This document shows, piece after piece, positions 31,644 to 39,822 of a stretch of 46,650 bases of DNA. How positions within the stretch are numbered: position 1 is the stretch's first letter; each line of letters begins with the position of its first letter. The translations under genes and the position numbers were made by a program. This DNA comes from Pirellulales bacterium. Lineage in GTDB: Bacteria; Planctomycetota; Planctomycetia; Pirellulales; JANQPP01. The notes beneath the pieces are model-generated. The model saw nothing but the letters and a program-made list of their open reading frames with translations, did no database searches and was not told the origin of the DNA. The stretch is taken from contig JANQPP010000169.1 in NCBI GenBank assembly GCA_028289405.1, positions 1-46,650 on the forward strand, written 5' to 3'.

Positions 31644-32534
31644 ATGCCTCGTACTCGCCCCGCGATGACTCTCGTGGAAATGCTGGTGGTCGTGGCGATT
31701 ATCGGCGTGTTGATCGCGCTGTTGTTGCCGGCGGTCCAGGCGGTCCGGGAATCAGCCCGACAGGTGCAGTGTCGAAACCACCTGCATCAACTCGCCTTGG
31801 CGGGCCTGCAATATCACGAAATCCACGACGTGTTCCCCACCAGCGTTTCGCAGTTCAGCTTTCGTGAACGCTTCGAAGACGTGGACACTTGGCTGGTCAA
31901 GCTGTTGCCCTTCCTGGAGCAGACGGCGCTGCACTCGAGGTGGAAGGATGCCAATCTGCGGCGGGATCGTCGAGAAATTTTGAACGTCACCGAAACCGCC
32001 ATTGCCACGACGTATTGCCCCTCCCGTCGCGCGGCAATTGCTTACCCGCTCCCCAACGCGATGGTATTCCGGGCCGGTTCTGGCCGCGTGACCAAAGGTG
32101 AGGGAGCCCGGACTGATTATGCCATCAATGGCGGCGCGGCCCGCCACGAAGGAGGATTCGGCCTCGACATCAAGGGCGTGTGGAGCCCGGATGAAAGCAT
32201 CGGGGCCGCGGACATCTACGACGGCTTGAGCAACACGTACTACGTCGGTGAAAAAGCCATGGACGGCGAGCACTATACCACCGGCTTCGATTTGGGGGAC
32301 CAATCGTCGATTTATCATTGCCGTACCGGATCATGTATTCGCTTCGCCAAGAACCGGCCCGTCCGCGATCCGATGGGAAAAAATACATGCGTCAATTGCC
32401 ACGACTTCGGCAGCGCGCATCCCTCTAGTTGGAATGTGGCCCTCTGCGACGGCAGCGTGCAGGCCATCAGCTACGATATTTCCTTCGACGTCCACCGCAA
32501 CTTCGCTACGCGGGACAATCTCGACGACCGCTGA
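31644..32534 (+). CDS. DUF1559 pseudopilin-like secreted protein
   Basis: This 296-residue protein belongs to the large planctomycete DUF1559 (SBP_bac_10) family. It has a type II/IV pseudopilin N-terminus: MTLVEMLVVVAIIGVLIALL preceded by RPA, with Glu5 of the mature part present, then LPAVQAVRESARQVQCRNHL. The family core DYAINGG, DGLSNTYYVGEKAM and the closing AHPSSWNVALCDGSV are clear. An odd feature is CVNCH shortly before the end, which is formally a heme-binding motif and is not usual for this family. It is probably exported and built into surface structures, with no known activity. AGGGGG lies 8 nt before ATG 31644. The frame is open further upstream, but that part is not homologous. 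Confidence 0.9.
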   Translation: MPRTRPAMTLVEMLVVVAIIGVLIALLLPAVQAVRESARQVQCRNHLHQLALAGLQYHEIHDVFPTSVSQFSFRERFEDVDTWLVKLLPFLEQTALHSRWKDANLRRDRREILNVTETAIATTYCPSRRAAIAYPLPNAMVFRAGSGRVTKGEGARTDYAINGGAARHEGGFGLDIKGVWSPDESIGAADIYDGLSNTYYVGEKAMDGEHYTTGFDLGDQSSIYHCRTGSCIRFAKNRPVRDPMGKNTCVNCHDFGSAHPSSWNVALCDGSVQAISYDISFDVHRNFATRDNLDDR

Positions 32535-32719
32535 TCCCGGTAAGCGGTCGGACTTCCTCTCTGCCTCTTGATACAACCGGGACGACCGTTCTTTCCGCGC
32601 TCTCGACAAGGCCCTCCGTATATCCGTGGGCTATGAATTGGATAGGAAAGTTGGTTTCTTCGTCCCGCGACCGGTCCGGTTAACGGACGTCGTGTTCCCA
32701 CGCGGAAAGGACGATTCAG

Positions 32720-34066
32720 ATGTCGATGCTAGCCACGAGTTCGGAAATGGATACATCCACCAGCGGCCTGTTGGCCAGCATTCTCTCCGAGGAGAATTTT
32801 CGCCCCGCCGAGCCCCGCAGCCTGGAGGAAACCGGCCTCAGCGGGACGTTGATCGAAGGTCTGATCTGCAAGTACCTGCTGGCTCACGGCTCCGACTCGG
32901 GACGCGAAATCGCCAAAAGCATCTGCCTCCCCTATCGTATCCTGGAAGAACTGCTCACCGGCATGCGGACGCGGCAACTGCTGGTGCATGTCGGCTCGGC
33001 CGCGCTGGGGGATTACGTTTACAGCCTCACCGACCAGGGACGGGCCCGGGCCCGCAGTGAAGCCGATGCCTGCGCCTACGTGGGACCGGCTCCCGTGCCC
33101 GTGAGCGAATACGTGCTCTCCGTCGAGGCCCAGACGGTCCGTGCCGAAGCACCGCGCCAAGAACATTTGGCCAAGGCTTTCTCGGATATCCACGTCGAAT
33201 CCGACATGTTCGACCTGCTGGGGCCTGCCGTGAATTCCGGTGCCGGCCTGTTTCTCTATGGTTATCCGGGCAACGGCAAGACGACGCTCGCCAAGCGGAT
33301 CACGGCCTGCTTCGGCCAAGAGATCTGGATTCCCAACGTGATCATCGAAGACGGGCAAATCATCAAGCTGTTTGACGCCGCTTTCCACGAGGCGATCGAA
33401 CAAGAGGAGCAAGCCCTGCTCAAGACCGCCGAAACGGATGCCCGCTGGATCAAGATTCGCCGGCCCACCGTCGTGGTCGGCGGTGAATTGACAATGGACA
33501 CGCTGGAAGTCCGCTACGACCCGATCAGTAAGGTCAGCGAAGCGGCCCTGCAAATGAAGAGCAATTGCGGCTGCCTGCTAATCGACGACTTCGGGCGGCA
33601 GCGCGTGGAACCGGTGGAACTGCTCAACCGCTGGATCGTGCCGCTGGAAAACCGCATCGACTACCTCACCCTCTCCACGGGAAAGAAGATTCAGATCCCC
33701 TTCGAACAACTCATCATTTTCTCCACGAACCTGGAGCCGAAAGACCTGGTGGACGAAGCGTTTTTGCGTCGCATTCCCTATAAGATCGAGGTCAAGGACG
33801 CCAGCGAGCCGGAATTCTTGAAGCTATTCGAGATGTCCGCCAAATCGTTTGGCTTCGAATTCCGTAAAGACGCGGTGGACCACCTGCTGGAACACCATTA
33901 CCGGCCCAAGCGGATTCCGTTCCGCCGCTGCCACCCCCGGGACCTGGTGAAACAGGTCCGCAACTTCTGCGTCTACCACGACTATCCGCTGGAGATGAAA
34001 CCGGAATATTTCGACCGCGTGGTGGACAGCTACTTCACCGTGGTGGGCACCGGCGCGGACGAGTAA
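32720..34066 (+). CDS. AAA+ ATPase with N-terminal winged-helix-like region
   Basis: This 448-residue protein has a helical, probably winged-helix, segment at about residues 40-110 (IEGLICKYLLAHGSDSGREI, LLVHVGSAALGDYVYSLTDQG), then an AAA+ module. Walker A is GYPGNGKTT (181-189) and Walker B CLLIDDFG (285-292). A sensor-like IFSTNLEPKDLVDEAFLRRI follows, and the C-terminal lid has the conserved FRRCHPRDLVKQV. Similar ATPases are widespread in planctomycetes and related bacteria, sometimes near Flp/Tad pilus genes, but I cannot assign a substrate. GGAAAGGA lies about 8 nt before the ATG. It converges with the sigma-54 activator with only 18 bp between the stops. Confidence 0.85.
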   Translation: MSMLATSSEMDTSTSGLLASILSEENFRPAEPRSLEETGLSGTLIEGLICKYLLAHGSDSGREIAKSICLPYRILEELLTGMRTRQLLVHVGSAALGDYVYSLTDQGRARARSEADACAYVGPAPVPVSEYVLSVEAQTVRAEAPRQEHLAKAFSDIHVESDMFDLLGPAVNSGAGLFLYGYPGNGKTTLAKRITACFGQEIWIPNVIIEDGQIIKLFDAAFHEAIEQEEQALLKTAETDARWIKIRRPTVVVGGELTMDTLEVRYDPISKVSEAALQMKSNCGCLLIDDFGRQRVEPVELLNRWIVPLENRIDYLTLSTGKKIQIPFEQLIIFSTNLEPKDLVDEAFLRRIPYKIEVKDASEPEFLKLFEMSAKSFGFEFRKDAVDHLLEHHYRPKRIPFRRCHPRDLVKQVRNFCVYHDYPLEMKPEYFDRVVDSYFTVVGTGADE

Positions 34067-34084
34067 ATCGAGAAACAGTCATCT

Positions 34085-36064
34085 TCACGGCAGTTCGTTC
34101 ATGCCGAGCTGCCGCATCTTGCGATAAAGATTCGAGCGGTGCAGCCCCAATCGCCGAGCTACTTCGGTCATGTTGCCCCCGGACTCGGTGACGGTCCGCT
34201 CGATGTATTCCGTTTGAAACCGCAGCGTCGCGTCGGTGAGCGGCAATCCCAACTCCACGCCCGGCGTATCTTCTTGGGATCGTGAGAGCGTGGCAATAAA
34301 ATTGAGATCCTCGGCCTTAATCGGACCCTGCGGCAAGAGAAACGCGAGTTGCTCCATCAGGTTACGTAGCTCACGAACATTTCCCGGCCAACGGTGATCC
34401 CTTAACCGCTGCTGGGCGGCGGTGGAAATCTCCAACGTTTCCCGCCGCGCTTTGCGGCAGAAGTCATTCAGGAAATACTCCGCTAACACTAGCACGTCAT
34501 CCCCCCGTTCCCGCAGTGGGGGCAATTGCAGCGTGACCACGTTCAGGCGGAAGAACAGGTCTTCGCGAAATTTCTTTTCCCGCACCAGTTCGGCCAGGTT
34601 TTGATTCGTGGCGGCGATCACGCGGGTATCGGTGTGGATCGGATTGGACCCGCCCACGCGGACCACGACCTTCTCCTCCAGCACGCGAAGCAGCTTGGCT
34701 TGTCCGCCAGGGCTCATGTCCCCGATTTCGTCCAGAAAGAGCGTTCCGTCCGCGGCCAGTTCGAATTTGCCGGCCCGGGCCTGATGGGCATCAGTGAAGG
34801 CCCCTTTTTCGTGACCGAACAGTTCGCTTTCCAACAGCGTGTCGGCGATGGCCGCGCAGTTCACGGCCACGAACGGCGCGTCACGCCGAGGACTTTGCAA
34901 ATGAATCGCCCGGCTGACCACTTCCTTGCCGGTCCCATTTTCCCCCAGCACGAGCACGGCGAGATCGGTTTGCGCGACCCGCTCCAGTGTGCTTTGCAGC
35001 GAGCGGATGGCCGGGCTATCTCCGATCAGCCGCACGCCGGAAGCAGAGGCTTCGCTCCATTGCTGGTTGGCCCGCGCGAGGCGTTCCCGCTGTTCCGTGT
35101 TTTGCAGAACGACGGCGGCCTGCTGGGCGATCTCCGCCAGGGCGACTTCATCCTCGTCGTCGAACCGCCCGGAACGCTGGTTGAGCACTTGGAAGGCGCC
35201 ATACAACTCGCCATCGGCGGCGAACATGGGCACGCAAAGCACGGATTGGGTTTCGTAGCCGACCGCTTCGTCGACACTGCGGTCGATCTCTTGGCTGGCC
35301 TCTTCCCTGTCGGCCCGGCGAGGCTCCCGGGTATGGATCACCTGGCCCACGATGCCTGTTTCGTCTGGAATTCGTAGTTCGTTGCCGGTGACCCCCAATG
35401 CGGGCCGTCCCACCAATGTGTGGGATTCGCGGTCCCAGAGAAAAATCGTGGCGCGATCGGCATCGAGGAGTTTGGTGGCAGCCTCCGCCACGGCGACTAA
35501 CAGCGGCTCCATTTCCGACGTTTGATTCCATTTGCGCGAAAGCTCCAGCAACGTGGCGAGCCGCGTAATCCGCTCCGTGCGACGCAGCGCCGTCTCCGCG
35601 AACCCCGCCACGCATTGCAGGCCGGCGCCCAATTCGAGCAAGAATTCCCGCACACCCTTTCCGGACGGAGGCCGGGGGGTTCCTCGCAAGGCCAGCACGC
35701 GATTCTCGCCGCCGGGAGGCAGCAGCGGCACGGCCCACCACGCTCCACGCTGCTGGGGGCGTTCCTCATCCAGGACTTCGGCCAGCAAGTCACTCTCCGG
35801 CTGTCCGCCGGCACCGTCCGGGAACGCCTGCCAAGCACCATGCTGCCAGACCATCAGGCGAGACTGCTCCACTTGCAGTTCCCGCTCGAGTATCCACAGT
35901 GCCTTGGTCCAAAAATCTTCTGGCCGCGAGCCGGTGGCCGCCAGCGCGGTGAGCCGAAGCGACAAAAGCAACAACGTACCTCCCTCGACCCAGCGTTCGA
36001 TTTCCTCCGGCAGTCCGGCCTCCGGTTTCGTGGGGAAAGGGCTCACAAGAATCTCAATTTCCAC
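34085..36064 (-). CDS. Sigma-54-dependent transcriptional activator with GAF domains
   Basis: This 659-residue regulator has a GAF-like N-terminal region (about 30-165) and a second, clear GAF domain (about 185-325, LLDADRATIFLWDRESHTLVG, SVLCVPMFAADGELYGAFQV). The central AAA+ domain has Walker A GENGTGKE (374-381) and Walker B LFLDEIGD (442-449). The sigma-54 contact loop reads GAFTDA (421-426) instead of GAFTGA, a natural variant. A Fis-type HTH ends the protein (GNMTEVARRLGLHRSNLYRKM, 630-650). There is no receiver domain, so small-molecule sensing by the GAF domains is likely. It is followed on its upstream side by a 160-bp triple-hairpin element. The targets are unknown. Confidence 0.9.
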   Translation of the reverse strand: MEIEILVSPFPTKPEAGLPEEIERWVEGGTLLLLSLRLTALAATGSRPEDFWTKALWILERELQVEQSRLMVWQHGAWQAFPDGAGGQPESDLLAEVLDEERPQQRGAWWAVPLLPPGGENRVLALRGTPRPPSGKGVREFLLELGAGLQCVAGFAETALRRTERITRLATLLELSRKWNQTSEMEPLLVAVAEAATKLLDADRATIFLWDRESHTLVGRPALGVTGNELRIPDETGIVGQVIHTREPRRADREEASQEIDRSVDEAVGYETQSVLCVPMFAADGELYGAFQVLNQRSGRFDDEDEVALAEIAQQAAVVLQNTEQRERLARANQQWSEASASGVRLIGDSPAIRSLQSTLERVAQTDLAVLVLGENGTGKEVVSRAIHLQSPRRDAPFVAVNCAAIADTLLESELFGHEKGAFTDAHQARAGKFELAADGTLFLDEIGDMSPGGQAKLLRVLEEKVVVRVGGSNPIHTDTRVIAATNQNLAELVREKKFREDLFFRLNVVTLQLPPLRERGDDVLVLAEYFLNDFCRKARRETLEISTAAQQRLRDHRWPGNVRELRNLMEQLAFLLPQGPIKAEDLNFIATLSRSQEDTPGVELGLPLTDATLRFQTEYIERTVTESGGNMTEVARRLGLHRSNLYRKMRQLGMNELP

Positions 36065-36579
36065 TGGGCGACAAACTGTCGCGGGTTGCTTCGCGCCAGG
36101 CTACACCGACCCAGCGCGTCACTAGCAGTTTACTGAAAAACGCCTTCGTGGCGTTTTTCAGCCTCGCCGCCGTGCTAGCCAAGATTGGCGCAGCCAAGCT
36201 GCTCCCGGCTCGCAAAATAACGACTTACGTCGCCATTTTGAGCATCACCTCCATTTGATGCCGCAGGCTGCTGAGTATTTCAGCAGCCTACTAAATGGCC
36301 TCCATCGTAGCAGCCGGGACAGGCTTGTCACGCATGCCGCGAACGGGAGAAACATCCCACGACAGGCGGCAAACTCGTGAAAAGACTTCGGTCATGATCT
36401 TCGATGTCACGACAGGTTTAATGGTGCCTACCGGCACAAATGGCAGCGAGCATGAGAAATCGGTTTGACGGCGTGCTGGAGCAAGGTATGCATGAAGTGG
36501 CGGATCCATGCCGGCAGGGCCGTGGAATGGCCAGCCATCAGGAGAGTGCAATTCCGTCCGTGCAGGCATGAGGTACCCC
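36065..36579. other. 515-bp region with a structured repeat-like element
   Basis: There is no gene in this region. The first 230 bp contain the three-hairpin element at 36133-36288. The rest, before the small ORF at 36580, shows a small GTGCC-TACC-GGCAC dyad at 36424-36437 and two ACGACAGG copies about 50 bp apart, and nothing else that I can name. Confidence 0.5.
36133..36288. repeat. Triple-hairpin element, MITE- or REP-like
   Basis: Three inverted repeats follow each other. The first is CTGAAAAACGCC / GGCGTTTTTCAG (36133-36161, perfect 12 bp with a 5-nt loop). The second is AAAATAACGAC / GTCGCCATTTT (36214-36239, with a 2-nt internal mismatch). The third is GGCTGCTGA / TCAGCAGCC (36266-36288, perfect 9 bp). 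The two outer hairpins share CTGA/TCAG ends. This density of dyads in non-coding DNA suggests a non-autonomous repeat or a structured RNA. The first hairpin could also terminate transcription in either direction. Confidence 0.55.
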
Positions 36580-36774
36580 ATGACCACCGAAAACAACAAC
36601 CAAAGCATCACATCCAAGCCGAGCTCAACCAATCCTAGCTTGGACTACCAGGAGGAAGACTCGAGCACTCCGGCTTTGGAACAAATTGCCCAACAGGAAC
36701 GTATGTGGCAATCGCGGCTCTTGGCGACCGTGCGCAAACTGCGTAACATGTGGATCGGGAGCAGATCGCGATAG
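36580..36774 (+). CDS. Small hydrophilic protein of unknown function
   Basis: This is a 64-residue open frame starting MTTENNNQSITSKPSSTNPS, with an acidic middle (DYQEEDSSTPALEQIAQQER) and a basic amphipathic C-terminus (LLATVRKLRNMWIGSRSR). GAGG lies 6 nt before ATG 36580. The disordered head and helical tail look like a real small protein, but there is no family that I recognise and its coding status is uncertain. It precedes the lipid-remodelling operon by 200 bp on the same strand. Confidence 0.45.
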   Translation: MTTENNNQSITSKPSSTNPSLDYQEEDSSTPALEQIAQQERMWQSRLLATVRKLRNMWIGSRSR

Positions 36775-36844
36775 CGATCTTCTTCGCGTTGAAATCTTCC
36801 ACGACCGTTGCGGGCATCAATGTAAAGCCGAAGTGGCTTTATGG

Positions 36845-36951
36845 TTGTTGACAAATCTTCCACCGCAGAAAATTCGCGAAACCTCAAATTGTCAACAATC
36901 TTGCAGTCCGTTCACGAAACATAAATATCCGCTGGCTAACCTTGTTGTAAA
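36845..36951. promoter_or_regulatory. TTGTTGACAA inverted pair plus degenerate third copy
   Basis: TTGTTGACAA (36845-36854) and TTGTCAACAA (36889-36898) are perfect complements 34 bp apart, and each is itself a TTGT-N2-ACAA dyad. A third, 8-of-10 copy TTGTTGTAAA lies at 36942-36951, just before the phosphoesterase start. This looks like an array of operators. It does not resemble the classical PhoB box direct repeats. The first copy also contains TTGACA, a -35-like box, without a good -10. Confidence 0.5.
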
Positions 36952-36975
36952 CCAATGCAGCAAGAGGTTGCCACC

Positions 36976-37743
36976 ATGCAAGAATTCGATGCGGTCGTGG
37001 TCAGCGACCTGCACCTGGGAGCAAGGAATTCTCTTGGGCGCGCTTTTCTCGATTTTCTCCAGCGAACACGATTCCAGCGGCTAGTGATCGCCGGGGATAT
37101 GTTCGAGTACCCCAACCTTAAGGGTTTGCGTGACCAGGATCTGGGGGTACTGGGGGATTTGCGGCGGCTGTCCGACGAACTGCCGGTGATTTGGCTGCAA
37201 GGAAATCACGATCCGGCTCATGAGGTTTGGCAAAACCTCCTGGGAATCCAACCCCGCCAATACGTGATTCTAGGCGTCGGACATCGTTCCTACTATGTCT
37301 GCCATGGAGACCGCTGGGATATCTCCGTGAACGTGGCGTGGCCCGTCGTGGCGAGTGCCAACGCCATTTATCGCTTTAGCCAACGCATCGATTCCACGCA
37401 TCGCTTGGCCCGCCGCTTGAAGCATTCTTCCAAACGGTTTTGTCGGGTCTCCCGCGCCATTCGAGAGGGAGCTTGTGAAACTGCCCGCGCGGAAAACCAC
37501 GCTGGAATCATCATTGGCCATTCGCACGTGGCCGAGGAATGCGTGGTGGACGGCGTGCATTATTTGAATTCCGGATGCTGGACGGAACTTCCCTGTACTT
37601 TTGTGGGCATCCGTGAGGGAAGAGCTAGAACTTACGCGTGGCATGACGGCGATCATGTTGCCTTAAGCCCTGCCATGGAAGAGGTCGAGGTCCCTCGACA
37701 GCTTTCCGCCCGCCCCGCCCTGGTTCCCGCCCACGCCATGTAG
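36976..37743 (+). CDS. Calcineurin-like phosphoesterase, probable PlcP/LpxH type
   Basis: This 255-residue metallophosphoesterase has VVVSDLHLGARN (Asp11, His13), VIAGDMFEYPN, LQGNHDPAHEVW and IIIGHSHVAEE, which together supply the two-metal site. The family includes LpxH (UDP-diacylglucosamine pyrophosphatase) and PlcP, a phospholipase C that removes headgroups from phospholipids during phosphate starvation. Its place 25 bp before btaA and btaB makes the PlcP role more likely: it would supply diacylglycerol for betaine-lipid synthesis. ATG 36976 is preferred because AAGAGG lies 8 nt upstream; the ATG at 36955 precedes that site. No membrane anchor is seen, but the central helix is strongly basic and may bind membranes. 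Confidence 0.85.
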   Translation: MQEFDAVVVSDLHLGARNSLGRAFLDFLQRTRFQRLVIAGDMFEYPNLKGLRDQDLGVLGDLRRLSDELPVIWLQGNHDPAHEVWQNLLGIQPRQYVILGVGHRSYYVCHGDRWDISVNVAWPVVASANAIYRFSQRIDSTHRLARRLKHSSKRFCRVSRAIREGACETARAENHAGIIIGHSHVAEECVVDGVHYLNSGCWTELPCTFVGIREGRARTYAWHDGDHVALSPAMEEVEVPRQLSARPALVPAHAM

Positions 37744-37768
37744 ATTTATTGGAAGGAATATCGACAGG

Positions 37769-39007
37769 ATGAAACCTCGGGCATTACGCGCGGCGACCAG
37801 CCGTGCTTTTTTTCGTTACGTCCACGGCCATTTTCTCGTTTACAACACCTGCTGGGAGGATCCGCGCCTGGACCGGGAAGCCATGCGGCTCACACCGGAG
37901 GATACCGTGCTCACGATTTCCTCCGCTGGCTGCAACGTGCTCGATTATCTGCTCGACGGGCCTCGCAGGATCCATGCCGTGGATATGAACCCCCGGCAAA
38001 ACGCGCTGCTAGAGTTGAAGGCCGCTGGAATCCGCCACCTCGATTTCGAGACCTTTTTTAGCCTATTTGGCCAAGGACACTTTCCGAAATTCCCCAAGGT
38101 TTATCGCGAGAAATTACGGCCATCGCTATCCCAGGACGCGCGTCAATTCTGGGATCCCCGGGGACACTATTTCCAGCGCAAAAAACCCCGTCGTGGCTTC
38201 TATTTTCGTGGCACGGCGGGACGTTTTGCCCGTCTGATCAACTTCTATATCGACCGCGTCGCGAAGGTCCGGCCCCAAATTCAAGCCATGCTCAATGCTC
38301 CCAGCTTGGAGGAGCAGCAGCGCATCTACCGGGAACAAGTCGGGCAAGCGTTTTGGGGACGATTCATCCGCTGGCTCATTGCCCGGGATGCCATGCTCTC
38401 CTTGGTCGGCGTGCCCCGTCCGCAACGGGAACAGGTCGATCTGTTTTACGAAGGCGGGATCGCGCAGTTCGTGCAGGACGCGGTGACCACGGTCTTCGCC
38501 GAGTTGCCTCTCGAAGACAACTACTTTTGGCGGGTCTACCTGGAAGGAGAATACACGCGGGAATGCTGCCCCGAATATCTCCGGGAAGAGAACTTTCACC
38601 GGCTGAAATCAGGACTCATTGACCGGCTCTCCATCCACACCTCGACCATCCACGATTTTCTAGAAAACCAAGACGTGAGCATTTCACGGTATGTGCTGCT
38701 GGACCACATGGACTGGCTCAGTTCCGATGCCCGGGATGTCTTACAACGCGAATGGCAAGCCATCGTGGACCGGGCCGCGCCAAACTGCCGCATCCTCTAC
38801 CGTAGTGGCGGATTGAAAGTGGACTATCTGGATCCCGTGCCAGTCCGCGTGGCTGGACGCTATCACCGCTTGGGCGGACTGTTACGTCACGACCGCCCCT
38901 TGGCGGAACGGCTGCATCGGCGCGATCGCGTGCATACCTATGGAAGTTTTTATGTGGCCGATCTAAAGCGGCCCTCGGAGCCTCTTCAGGCGGAGGTAAT
39001 GGCTTAA
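37769..39007 (+). CDS. btaA: BtaA: SAM:diacylglycerol 3-amino-3-carboxypropyltransferase (DUF3419)
   Basis: This 412-residue protein matches DUF3419/BtaA, which transfers the 3-amino-3-carboxypropyl group of S-adenosylmethionine to diacylglycerol in the first step of DGTS betaine-lipid synthesis. The family signatures are YNTCWEDPRLD near the N-terminus, LTISSAGCNVLDYLL with IHAVDMNPRQNALLELK as the SAM site (SSAGCN 51-56, VDMNP 71-75), and the C-terminal VLLDHMDWL. It acts at the cytoplasmic face of the membrane. It follows the phosphoesterase by 25 bp and precedes btaB by one base, so all three are very probably one transcript. Confidence 0.92.
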   Translation: MKPRALRAATSRAFFRYVHGHFLVYNTCWEDPRLDREAMRLTPEDTVLTISSAGCNVLDYLLDGPRRIHAVDMNPRQNALLELKAAGIRHLDFETFFSLFGQGHFPKFPKVYREKLRPSLSQDARQFWDPRGHYFQRKKPRRGFYFRGTAGRFARLINFYIDRVAKVRPQIQAMLNAPSLEEQQRIYREQVGQAFWGRFIRWLIARDAMLSLVGVPRPQREQVDLFYEGGIAQFVQDAVTTVFAELPLEDNYFWRVYLEGEYTRECCPEYLREENFHRLKSGLIDRLSIHTSTIHDFLENQDVSISRYVLLDHMDWLSSDARDVLQREWQAIVDRAAPNCRILYRSGGLKVDYLDPVPVRVAGRYHRLGGLLRHDRPLAERLHRRDRVHTYGSFYVADLKRPSEPLQAEVMA

Positions 39008-39008
39008 C

Positions 39009-39746
39009 ATGGCATCCACGCTGCTCCACGACGCCCGCACCCTCTACAAACTGTTGCTGAGCCCCATTCGAGGCGCCTCCCACGCGGAACGCCTGGAAAG
39101 TTTCTACCGGCAGCAAGCCGAGAGCTATGACGCTTTTCGTGACCGCATGCTGCATGGCCGGAAGGAATTATGGGACCAGCTCTCGCTGCCGAAGGACGCC
39201 GTCGTAGTGGACATGGGTTGCGGCACGGGCCGGAACTTGGAATTGGCCGGCACGCGCGTCAATGATTGGCGGCAGACTTATTTGGTGGACCTTTCGCCGT
39301 CCCTACTGAAAGTCGCCGCCGAGCGCGTGCGGCGGCACGGCTGGCCGAACGTAACCACCTTGCAAGGGGATGCCACGAGCGTGGATCTGCCGGAAGGTTC
39401 CGCCGATGCCGTGACGTTTTCCTATTCCCTGACGATGATTCCGGATTGGTTCGCCGCCGTGGATCACGCCTGTCGCTTGCTGCGTCCCGGCGGCCTGCTG
39501 GCGATCGTGGATTTCTATGTATCGCGCAAATACCCCTCCTCCGGCCAGCGGAAACATTCGGCCTTCACCCGCAATTTTTGGCCTTTCTGGTTTGGTCACG
39601 ACAACGTGAATCTCAGCACGGACCATCTCCCTTATCTCCAGCGACGTCTGGAAACCGTGCAGCTCCACGAAGACAGCGGCAAGGTACCTTATCTGCCGCT
39701 GGTCCGCGTCCCGTACTACTACTTCATTGGCCGGCTCCCGGCCTAG
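39009..39746 (+). CDS. btaB: BtaB: SAM-dependent N-methyltransferase of betaine-lipid synthesis
   Basis: This 245-residue class I methyltransferase has motif I VVVDMGCGTGRNLELAG (about 65-81), an acidic motif II in YLVDLSPSLLKVA and LLRPGGLLAIVDFYVSRKY at motif III. BtaB methylates the amino group of diacylglyceryl-homoserine three times to give DGTS. The assignment rests on the methyltransferase motifs together with its position one base after btaA (TAA-C-ATG); the sequence alone would allow other substrates. Its length is typical for a stand-alone BtaB of bacteria. The ribokinase gene follows after 76 bp. Confidence 0.88.
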   Translation: MASTLLHDARTLYKLLLSPIRGASHAERLESFYRQQAESYDAFRDRMLHGRKELWDQLSLPKDAVVVDMGCGTGRNLELAGTRVNDWRQTYLVDLSPSLLKVAAERVRRHGWPNVTTLQGDATSVDLPEGSADAVTFSYSLTMIPDWFAAVDHACRLLRPGGLLAIVDFYVSRKYPSSGQRKHSAFTRNFWPFWFGHDNVNLSTDHLPYLQRRLETVQLHEDSGKVPYLPLVRVPYYYFIGRLPA

Positions 39747-39822
39747 TGCGTGGCATACCGTTTTTCGACCCGGTCTTTCGCCTTTCCCTGCGCGGGTCGT
39801 ATCATGGAGGCGGGGAAAATGC

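Noticed and set aside
36848..36876. Sigma-70 promoter from TTGACA at 36848
   Set aside because: No acceptable -10 box lies at 15-19 bp; the TTGACA is part of the inverted repeat.
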